The notes beneath the pieces were generated by a model. The model was not told where the DNA came from. It saw only the letters and a list, made by a program, of their open reading frames with translations, and ran no database searches. This document shows positions 56,703 to 64,000 of a DNA stretch of 64,000 nt, in pieces (positions within the stretch are counted from its first letter, which is position 1; every line of letters starts with the position of its first letter). The stretch is from Dehalococcoidales bacterium (GTDB lineage Bacteria > Chloroflexota > Dehalococcoidia > Dehalococcoidales > RBG-16-60-22), in assembly GCA_002688435.1 (NCBI GenBank), contig NZCW01000030.1:1-64000 (forward strand), given 5' to 3'. Position numbers and translations under genes: made by a program.

Positions 56703-57191
56703 TTATTTCTCCCTAGCTAAAACGATTGCTCCCAGAATGGCGGACAGTAGTAGGGCGGCGGCAATCTCCACTGGTAGAATAAAGCCCCCCTCGCCGAAGA
56801 GGCGGCTGGCGATGGTAGTGGTGGTCGGTACCACAGGTGCGGTGTCGGTTATCGGCCAGGGTGTGTTGGTTACCGTCAGGACCAGTACTCCCAAGAATAG
56901 TAGGGCGACGATGAATGCCGGGAGCTGTAGTTTGTTGGAGAGGTTGCCCCGTTGTACTTCACGGGTCATCATAATCGCTAGGATGATTAACACCGATATC
57001 GCCCCGACGTAGACCAGAATTTGTACCGCCGCTAGGAAGTCGGCGCTGAGGGTGATATAAATCCCGGCCACCATGAGGAAACACAGAATCAGCGATAGTG
57101 CCGCCCGGAAAATGTTCCGCAGCAGGACCACGCCCAGCGCCGCTGCGATGATGACGCTGGCTGATATCCAGAAGCCGATGGCCAGTCCCAT
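56703..57191 (-). CDS. nuoJ: NADH-quinone oxidoreductase subunit J
   Basis: AALSLILCFLMVAGIYITLSADFLAAVQILVYVGAISVLIIL. Confidence 0.95.
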   Translation of the reverse strand: MGLAIGFWISASVIIAAALGVVLLRNIFRAALSLILCFLMVAGIYITLSADFLAAVQILVYVGAISVLIILAIMMTREVQRGNLSNKLQLPAFIVALLFLGVLVLTVTNTPWPITDTAPVVPTTTTIASRLFGEGGFILPVEIAAALLLSAILGAIVLAREK

Positions 57192-57688
57192 TATTTTTTC
57201 TCCGTAATTCTCTCTAAAAGTAAGGTCTGTTTGGGTAGTTTGGCAGCGCGTTTTGGGGAGAAGTAGCCGCTGGCTTTCCTTAACGGGGATTCCAGCATCA
57301 TTTCTTTGGTCTGCACCAGCTCACCACGCTGGTATTTAGCGCATTCGTAGGCGTAACCCAGGTAGAGCGCCTCGTAAGGGCAGGCCTCAACGCACAGGCC
57401 GCACTGAATACAGTAACCGGTGTCTATCTGATACTTATCGACGGTATATTTGTTTTCTTCCTGACTGGTTGAGGTGACAATTTCAATGGCTCCTTGGGGG
57501 CAGGCCTTGGTGCAGGTGCCGCAGCCGGTACACTTTACCTGGTCCCAGATGAACTCGTTGCCCCGTATGCGGCGCGAGGTATTGAGTCGCTGCTCCGGGT
57601 ACTGTGAGACCGTTGGGTGGCGGAGCAGGTGCATGATGGTTACCATCAGACCTTTGACGATGCCGATTCCATAACGTTCAAACTTCAA
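57191..57688 (-). CDS. nuoI: NADH-quinone oxidoreductase subunit I
   Basis: Two 4Fe-4S motifs CTGCGTCTKACPQGAI, CIQCGLCVEACPYEAL. Confidence 0.95.
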   Translation of the reverse strand: MKFERYGIGIVKGLMVTIMHLLRHPTVSQYPEQRLNTSRRIRGNEFIWDQVKCTGCGTCTKACPQGAIEIVTSTSQEENKYTVDKYQIDTGYCIQCGLCVEACPYEALYLGYAYECAKYQRGELVQTKEMMLESPLRKASGYFSPKRAAKLPKQTLLLERITEKK

Positions 57689-58814
57689 TTCTACCCCATC
57701 CTAACCGGAAGAAGAATTTTGACCATAGCAGCACCAGTACGGCCAGTATGGTGAAATTGACGATAATCATAACCAATGTCCAAGGTAGGGTGTCCGGCCA
57801 AGAGGCCAGTACCTGTATGGCGGTGATGATCAGATTGATGACGGCCAGCGGTAAGAGGAACTTCCAAGCGAGCGCCATCAGTTGGTCGATTCTTATCCTG
57901 GGTAGTGTCGTCCGCGTCCAGACCATGGTGAAGAAGACGGCCATTACCTTAGTGACGAACCAGAGCCAGGGCGGCAACAGGGGCCCTCGCCAGCCGCCGA
58001 GGAAGAGGGTGGTAATGATGGCGGCGATGGCGATGGCTTCGGCGTATTCTACCAGATAGAACATGGCGAATTTCATGCCTGAGTATTCGGTGTGAAAGCC
58101 GGCGACAATCTCGGAGTCAGCTTCCATCAGGTCGAAGGGGCTGCGGTTGATTTCGGCGCAGCCGGCGGCGAAAAAGAGGAAGAAACCTAGCGGCTGCAGT
58201 AGGATGAAGGGAATGTCCTGGGCAATGACAATTCGGTTTAAGGATAGAGAGCCGGCGATGAGCACAACGCCGACAATAGCCAGTACCAAGGGCATCTCGT
58301 AGCTCACGATGGCGGCGACATTGCGCATCGCCCCGAGGAGAGAATACTTGTTGCTAGAAGCCCATCCGGCCATGAAGATGCCTACGGTGGAGACAGAGCT
58401 GATGGCCACAATGTAGAGGATGCCGATATTCAGGTCGGCGAGGAGTGCGCCGTCCTGGAAAGGTATCACCGCGAAAAGCATCAGCGCCGGGGCGAAGGCC
58501 ACCACCGGAGCTAGCCAGTGGACCAGCTTATCGGCTTTGACGGGCACGATGTTTTCTTTGAGCAGCACTTTTATGGCGTCGGCCACTGGCTGGAGCAGAC
58601 CAAAAGGCCCGGTCCGGTTGGGGCCGAGACGGGACTGCATGCGTCCCATCCCTCGCCGCTCGATGTAGATAGCCCCCATGACCATAGTGAGGACAAAAGC
58701 GATGATGACTACGGTAAAGAAAAGCCAGTGCCACCAGAACCCGCCCGGCCAGTCTGGGGGTACGGCCGGTATAAACACTTGGTGGTGGATACCGAAATTA
58801 AGTACTGGCATCAT
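57678..58814 (-). CDS. nuoH: NADH-quinone oxidoreductase subunit H
   Basis: [61 protein letters not shown]. Confidence 0.96.
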   Translation of the reverse strand: MMPVLNFGIHHQVFIPAVPPDWPGGFWWHWLFFTVVIIAFVLTMVMGAIYIERRGMGRMQSRLGPNRTGPFGLLQPVADAIKVLLKENIVPVKADKLVHWLAPVVAFAPALMLFAVIPFQDGALLADLNIGILYIVAISSVSTVGIFMAGWASSNKYSLLGAMRNVAAIVSYEMPLVLAIVGVVLIAGSLSLNRIVIAQDIPFILLQPLGFFLFFAAGCAEINRSPFDLMEADSEIVAGFHTEYSGMKFAMFYLVEYAEAIAIAAIITTLFLGGWRGPLLPPWLWFVTKVMAVFFTMVWTRTTLPRIRIDQLMALAWKFLLPLAVINLIITAIQVLASWPDTLPWTLVMIIVNFTILAVLVLLWSKFFFRLGWGRIEV

Positions 58815-59914
58815 CGGTCAATCTCACCTACAGTAATATCAATACTACCGAAGATAACAATCAAATCGGCTACCTTCCAGCCGCGTACCATATCACGGAG
58901 AGCGGTCAGGTTTATTAGGCTCGGGGGGCGGATATGGCAGCGGTAGGGGGCGATGGAATTGTCCGATACCAGATAGAAACCGAGCTCACCCTTTGGGGCT
59001 TCTAGGTGGGCATAGGCTTCCCCGACTGGTGGGCGGATCAGGTGGGGTACCGCGGCTTTCACCGGTCCCGGGGGCAATTGTGTCATAGCCTGCTGGATGA
59101 TGCGCAGGCTCTGTCGCATCTCGGCTACTCTTACTCGGTAGCGGTCATAGCAGTCACCAACGGTGCCGGTGGGGATGTCAAATTCAAAGCGGTCATAAAT
59201 GGAGTAGGGGTCTGCCTGGCGGATATCCCATTTGACCCCGCTGGCACGGAGTACCGGGCCGCTAGCGGCGCAGTTAATCGCCTGCTCTCGGGTTAGAATG
59301 CCGACGCCCTTGGCGCGGGCCAGTAGTATCTCGTTCTGCATCAGCAGCCGGTCGTATTCATCAATGAAGCCTGGCATCTGCGCCACGAAGGTGCGTAGGG
59401 CGGGCAGGAATTCCTCGGGGATATCCTGGCTGACGCCGCCCACTCGTATATAGTTATAGGTAAGGCGCTGACCGCTGACCATCTCTAGGAGGTCGACAAT
59501 TTTTTCCCTTTCCCGGAACATGTACATAAAAGGGGTGAAAAAAGCGCCGCAGTCGTTCAAAAAAGCGCCGACGGCAATAAGGAAAGCGGCGATGCGCTGC
59601 AGCTCGGCCATAATGACCCTCAGGTATTCCGCCCGTTCCGGGACCTTTATACCCGCCAGCTTCTCCACGGCCAGGCAATAAGCCAAGTTATTATTCATTG
59701 AGGAGATGTAGTCTAGGCGGTCGGTCAGTGGGATTATCCCGGTGTAAGTGCGCTGCTCGGCCAGTTTCTCTACCCCGCGATGGAGATAGCCGAAGATCGG
59801 CTCAATATCCACCACTACTTCCCCATCAAGGGTTGTCCGCATGCGGAATACTCCGTGGGTGCTGGGATGTACCGGACCCATATTGAGTACAAAAGGTTCT
59901 GTTTTCAGCGCCAT
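58811..59914 (-). CDS. nuoD: NADH-quinone oxidoreductase subunit D
   Basis: [27 protein letters not shown]; start ATG 59914 overlapping the nuoC stop (TAATG). Confidence 0.96.
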   Translation of the reverse strand: MALKTEPFVLNMGPVHPSTHGVFRMRTTLDGEVVVDIEPIFGYLHRGVEKLAEQRTYTGIIPLTDRLDYISSMNNNLAYCLAVEKLAGIKVPERAEYLRVIMAELQRIAAFLIAVGAFLNDCGAFFTPFMYMFREREKIVDLLEMVSGQRLTYNYIRVGGVSQDIPEEFLPALRTFVAQMPGFIDEYDRLLMQNEILLARAKGVGILTREQAINCAASGPVLRASGVKWDIRQADPYSIYDRFEFDIPTGTVGDCYDRYRVRVAEMRQSLRIIQQAMTQLPPGPVKAAVPHLIRPPVGEAYAHLEAPKGELGFYLVSDNSIAPYRCHIRPPSLINLTALRDMVRGWKVADLIVIFGSIDITVGEIDR

Positions 59915-60354
59915 TACCGAAAGTCCTTTCGCATGGGATGTCCGGCAAAGCCTTCCCAAAGGAAAATACGCTTCATATTGGGGTGCCCTTCAAAGTTAAT
60001 CCCCATCAGGTCGTAGATTTCCCGCTCCTGAAAGTCAGCCCCTTGCCACAGACCAGTCACCGAAGGTAGGGTTGGGTCCTCCCGGTCAGCACAGTGGGTC
60101 TTCAGGACCAGGCTGTGATTATGTTCCAGGGAGCTTAACCGGTAGACGACTTCAAAATAGTGGTAATAATCAACGGCGGTGATGAAGTTGAGGTAATCAA
60201 AGTTAAGTTCTGGGGTATCTTTGAGGAAGGCGGCTACGGCTAGTAAAGACTCGTTTTTCACTACTAGGTAGTCCTGACCGGACTCGATAATGCTTTCCGG
60301 AAACTTCTCGGTAAGCTGGCGGGCTATTTCTTTGCCGGAAAGGACTGCTGTCAT
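59914..60354 (-). CDS. nuoC: NADH-quinone oxidoreductase subunit C
   Basis: [30 protein letters not shown]. Confidence 0.94.
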   Translation of the reverse strand: MTAVLSGKEIARQLTEKFPESIIESGQDYLVVKNESLLAVAAFLKDTPELNFDYLNFITAVDYYHYFEVVYRLSSLEHNHSLVLKTHCADREDPTLPSVTGLWQGADFQEREIYDLMGINFEGHPNMKRIFLWEGFAGHPMRKDFR

Positions 60355-60360
60355 GCCTGT

Positions 60361-60969
60361 TTAATCTTTCCCTAGGGTTAAGTTTCTTCGCTTGGCTATC
60401 TTCTTTTGCAGCATCTGTATGCCGTAAATTAGGGCTTCAGGGCGGGGAGGGCAGCCCGGGATATAGACATCAACTGGGATGATATGGTTATAGCCGGGAA
60501 CCACGGCGTAAGGCGCTGAGGCGAAGATACCGCCGCTGATACCACAGGACCCCATGGCAATCACCCATTTTGGCTCCGCCATCTGGTTATAGATACGCTG
60601 GACATTAGGGGCCATCTTCCAGGTCAAGGTGCCGGCGGTAATCATCAGGTCAGCTTGGCGGGGCGAGGCGCGGAGGATTTCCATGCCAAAGCGCGCCAGG
60701 TCAAAACGGGGTCCGTTGGCGGCAATGAACTCAAAGGCGCAGCAGGCAGGGAAGCAGATGGCCGTCCAGAGGGAAGAGCGCCGTCCCCAGTTAATTAGGG
60801 CGTCCGCGGAAGTCAGGAGAATATTCTGGGACAGCTCCTCGTCAAGCCATTTATCAGGGTCGGGAATTGCCGGCTGGCTGTTTGCTTTCAGGTCTTCAAT
60901 GCCTTGACCCTCTTCCCGGTCCAGCTCGATATCTGGGTAGATATAGGGCCGTATGTCGCCTACTTCCAT
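60361..60969 (-). CDS. nuoB: NADH-quinone oxidoreductase subunit B
   Basis: CCAFEFIAA...RFDLARFGMEILRASPRQADLMITAGTLT; VPVDVYIPGCPPRPEAL-type motif. Confidence 0.96.
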   Translation of the reverse strand: MEVGDIRPYIYPDIELDREEGQGIEDLKANSQPAIPDPDKWLDEELSQNILLTSADALINWGRRSSLWTAICFPACCAFEFIAANGPRFDLARFGMEILRASPRQADLMITAGTLTWKMAPNVQRIYNQMAEPKWVIAMGSCGISGGIFASAPYAVVPGYNHIIPVDVYIPGCPPRPEALIYGIQMLQKKIAKRRNLTLGKD

Positions 60970-61334
60970 TCTAGGACCTTCTTTCTCCAGGCGTAGATAT
61001 AGCCAACAAAAATGATGGTAATTAAGATTAAGATGGTAATGAGTCCGGAGATTCCTAACTGCCGGAGGCTAACCGCCCATGGATACAGGAAGATAACCAG
61101 GACGTCAAGGGCCAAAAATATCAGAACGTAAAAGTAATAGTGGAAGTTAAACTGGACCCAGGTCTTACCGATGGTCTCCATACCGCACTCAAAGATAGAG
61201 TTCTTAACGGGGTTGGGGTTATCGGGGACGATACGGAGAAATCGGAGAGCGATAGGGATGGTGACCATGAGAAGAGTGAAAAGGATAACGGCGATAAGAA
61301 ACAGTCCGATGTAACCGTAGTTTGCGATCAACAA
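60960..61334 (-). CDS. nuoA: NADH-quinone oxidoreductase subunit A
   Basis: NSIFECGMETIGKTWVQFNFHYYFYVLIFLALDVLVIFLYPWAV. Confidence 0.95.
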   Translation of the reverse strand: MLIANYGYIGLFLIAVILFTLLMVTIPIALRFLRIVPDNPNPVKNSIFECGMETIGKTWVQFNFHYYFYVLIFLALDVLVIFLYPWAVSLRQLGISGLITILILITIIFVGYIYAWRKKVLEWK

Positions 61335-61433
61335 AGGTCCTCGTTCTTTAAAAGTTGTTGCACCAGTATATCACACCCGATTGTTGGAAAGCAAGGATTT
61401 TAGAGGGCGGGTCCATGGTGGTTTTCTACGGAA

Positions 61434-61461
61434 TTGACAAGTAATTTGGTAGCTGTATAAA
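61434..61461 (+). promoter_or_regulatory. sigma70-like promoter
   Basis: TTGACA -16 nt- TATAAA followed by CTGGC. Confidence 0.6.
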
Positions 61462-61467
61462 CTGGCT

Positions 61468-62754
61468 TTGATTGGAATGGTCAAACAATCGGCGTTTTTT
61501 TATGGGTGGGTCATCGTCGGTATCAGTGTCGCTGGGATGGCCCTCATTTATGGCATCAGGCACTCTTTCGCCGTTTTCTTCCCCCCGGTTCTGGACGAGT
61601 TTGGCTGGAGTCGGGGTAGCACCGCCCTGATGCTGTCTCTGAACATCTTGGTCTACGGGTTCACTGCGCCGGTGGCGGGCAGCTTGGGCGACCGCTGGAA
61701 GCCGTACCGGGTGATGCCGATCGGTGTTGTTTTTCTCGGCCTGGCGACCGTCGGCTGCGCCTTTGCCCGCGAGTTGTGGCATTTTTACCTACTCTTCGGT
61801 TTTCTGATGCCCGTGGGGACTGCCTTCAGTGGTTGGCCGCTGCTGTGTCCGGCCTTAGCCAACTGGTTCTCAAAGCGGCGCGGGATGGTGATGGGGATAG
61901 GGCAGATGGGGGGTGGCCTTAGTTTCGTTTACGGTGTGTTCGTGGAGTTCGTCATCTTGCAATTGGGCTGGCGTTACGCTTTCTTCGTGGTGGCCGGTGT
62001 TCTGACGGCTATCCTCCTGCCCCTGTATTTCTTCTTTTTCCACTATCGTCCGGAGGGTAAAGGCTTGAAAGCCTACGGCAGTGATGAATTGCCAGCTACC
62101 GGCGGCTTAACTCCAGACGTGGTCATCGGCCGAGGTTCTTCCATCAGTGACTGGACGCTAGGCCAGGCCGTGCGGACTTATCAGCTGTGGTGTCTGGTGG
62201 CAACTCAGTCGCTGTTCTGGGGTGTCGGCTGCTATATGGTGCTATCCCACCAGGTTCAGTTTACCCAGGACATGGGGTACAGTAGTACGTTTGCCGCTTC
62301 CATTTTTGCCCTCTTTGGCATTTTCATGATGGTAGGTCAGATCTCGGCGGCCATGTCTGACTGGATTGGCCGGGATAAGATGATGACGCTGGCCGTTGTC
62401 CTGTCCATCGGTGCCTTGGTTGCTTTGGTTTCGGTGCGGGACACTTCCCAACCCTGGCTCTTATATATCTATGCCATCCTATTAGGTTGTGGTGCCGGGC
62501 TTGTCGCCCCGGTAGTCTTTGCCGGGGCGGCTGACTTGTTTCACGGACGGCACTACGGCGTGATATCCGGTCTGATGCTGACCGGTTTCGGTATCGGCGG
62601 CGTTATCGGTCCCTGGCTGGGCGGTTATATCTATGACACTTCGGGCAGTTATATCAGTGCCTTTATTCTGTCAATGGTATGCTTTGGTATGGCTGGCATC
62701 ACCTACTGGATAGCGGCACCGAGAAAGGCCGTCAAATTGCTTGCCCGGTCCTAG
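61468..62754 (+). CDS. MFS transporter (same family as 48.5-51 kb copies)
   Basis: FFYGWVIVGISVAGMALIYGIRHSFAVFFPPVLDEFGWSRG; start 61468 (TTG) or 61477 (ATG). Confidence 0.88.
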   Translation: MIGMVKQSAFFYGWVIVGISVAGMALIYGIRHSFAVFFPPVLDEFGWSRGSTALMLSLNILVYGFTAPVAGSLGDRWKPYRVMPIGVVFLGLATVGCAFARELWHFYLLFGFLMPVGTAFSGWPLLCPALANWFSKRRGMVMGIGQMGGGLSFVYGVFVEFVILQLGWRYAFFVVAGVLTAILLPLYFFFFHYRPEGKGLKAYGSDELPATGGLTPDVVIGRGSSISDWTLGQAVRTYQLWCLVATQSLFWGVGCYMVLSHQVQFTQDMGYSSTFAASIFALFGIFMMVGQISAAMSDWIGRDKMMTLAVVLSIGALVALVSVRDTSQPWLLYIYAILLGCGAGLVAPVVFAGAADLFHGRHYGVISGLMLTGFGIGGVIGPWLGGYIYDTSGSYISAFILSMVCFGMAGITYWIAAPRKAVKLLARS

Positions 62755-62773
62755 AGTTCGCCGTTCCCTCAAA

Positions 62774-62801
62774 TTGACAATCAGCCTGATGGTTTTGTAA
62801 A
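62774..62801 (+). promoter_or_regulatory. sigma70-like promoter for tldD, similar to that at 61434
   Basis: AATTGACAA -N- TGTAAACTGGC. Confidence 0.45.
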
Positions 62802-62840
62802 CTGGCGTCATTAAAGTATCTGCCCTGGAGAGAAGTGTTT

Positions 62841-64000
62841 ATGACTATTAAAGATATTGGCCAGGAACTGGCTGGAGTTATCGGGAAATGTGATGCCGAT
62901 TACGTGGAAGCGCATCTTGAGGAGAGCCAGACCAGCCATGTCGTCTACCGTGGCCGGGAACTGGACTCTATCGGGCGGGCTACGGCCATCGGCGGAAACG
63001 TACGGGCTATGGTGAAAGGCGGCTGGGGCTTCGTCAGCTTTAATGACCTGAATAATCTGCCGGAAAGGGTAGCCCTGGCCGTGAAGCAGGCCCGCTTTGT
63101 CGGCCGTGAGGCGAGCCAGCTGGTGGCGGCGGAACCGGTGGTGGCTACTGTGTCCGTGGAGGCGGATAGGGACCCGGTAGCCATACCGCTGGCGGAAAAG
63201 AAGCAACTGATGGATGAATACAACGATATCATCTGGCGTACTCCAGAGATACAGACGTCTACGGTGGGTTATGCCGATAGCCGCAAGCAGACTATTTTTT
63301 TGAGTTCGGCGGGTAGTTTTATTGAGCAGACAAGAGCCGATATTACCCTGCGCCTGGCGGCGGTAGCCGCCCGGGATGGCGATATCCAGCAGGTAGGGTT
63401 GAGCGTGGGCAGCCGCGGTGACTTTAGCATCTTGCAGAGTTACCATGACGAAGTAGCGCACATGGCAGAGCGTGCGGTGGTATTGCTCTCGGCACCGCAG
63501 ATAAAAGGAGGGGAATACACCGTGGTGCTGGATCCGGTCTTGGCAGGTGTCTTTGTCCATGAAGCCTTCGGGCACCTGTCTGAGTCCGACTTTGTTTACG
63601 AAAACGAACGTGTGCGCCGGATTATGACTCTGGGGAGGCAGTTCGGTCACCCGGAATTGAATATTGTGGATACGGCCACGATACCGGGACTGCGGGGCAG
63701 CTACCAGTATGATGACGAAGGTATGCCGGCCACTAGGACCTATCTTATCCGCGAGGGTAAACTGGTCGGTCGGCTCCACTCTAGGGAGACGGCGGCCAAA
63801 ATGAATGAGAAACCCACTGGTAATGCCCGGGCCATCAATCACCGCTATCCGCCCATTGTTCGCATGACCAATACCTATATCGAGCCGGGGGTAGTCTCCT
63901 TGGCCGATATGGTGGGTGGCATTAAAGAAGGGATTTACGCTAAAAACTGGTACGGCGGTACCACCAGTATGGAGATGTTCACTTTTTCGGCGGGGGAGGC
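62841..64000 (+). CDS. tldD: TldD-family metalloprotease, partial (runs off window)
   Basis: Open frame from ATG 62841 to window end: MTIKDIGQELAGVIGKCDADYVEAHLEES...VVLDPVLAGVFVHEAFGHLSESDFVYEN (HExxxH). Not in ORF track because it has no stop in window. Confidence 0.92.
   Translation, partial: MTIKDIGQELAGVIGKCDADYVEAHLEESQTSHVVYRGRELDSIGRATAIGGNVRAMVKGGWGFVSFNDLNNLPERVALAVKQARFVGREASQLVAAEPVVATVSVEADRDPVAIPLAEKKQLMDEYNDIIWRTPEIQTSTVGYADSRKQTIFLSSAGSFIEQTRADITLRLAAVAARDGDIQQVGLSVGSRGDFSILQSYHDEVAHMAERAVVLLSAPQIKGGEYTVVLDPVLAGVFVHEAFGHLSESDFVYENERVRRIMTLGRQFGHPELNIVDTATIPGLRGSYQYDDEGMPATRTYLIREGKLVGRLHSRETAAKMNEKPTGNARAINHRYPPIVRMTNTYIEPGVVSLADMVGGIKEGIYAKNWYGGTTSMEMFTFSAGE

Noticed and set aside
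62811-63842. 343-aa minus-strand ORF
   Set aside because: Antisense to a clear TldD coding frame (62841-64000, HEAFGH motif) on the plus strand.

Overview
The window reads as the chromosome of a Dehalococcoidia-like Chloroflexota bacterium. That assignment is an inference from gene content and order: an 11-subunit nuo cluster without nuoEFG, an mraZ-rsmH-ftsA-ftsZ cluster without mur genes, and thrS-infC-rpmI-rplT-pheS-pheT. Most of the window is ordinary housekeeping: isoprenoid, aminoacyl-tRNA synthetase and ribosomal genes, riboflavin, DNA repair, division, a MacAB-like exporter, leuS/proC, complex I, and a partial tldD at the right edge. No CRISPR, rRNA, convincing tRNA or prophage was found. 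The most useful observations are: (1) ispG and infC appear to start at non-AUG/GUG/UUG codons; (2) an operon encodes a K+-channel-like protein whose selectivity filter is replaced (TQGANS instead of TVGYGD), with a universal stress protein and two RCK/TrkA-like proteins; (3) pcrA, an orphan Zn-ribbon DNA methyltransferase, mutL and a membrane-anchored Holliday-type nuclease are adjacent; (4) a complete IS has 22-bp perfect TIRs, an 8-bp TSD and passenger membrane ORFs, and is inserted at the yggT stop codon; (5) there are several decaying genes: an MFS paralog with two in-frame UGAs and no frameshift, an HTH gene with TAG plus a frameshift, a methyltransferase that lost its SAM motif, and a frameshifted DUF5652-like gene; (6) a dispersed intergenic hairpin repeat family is present, including one copy inside the nuo operon; (7) mraZ has 10-bp-spaced operator-like repeats just at and after the predicted transcription start.
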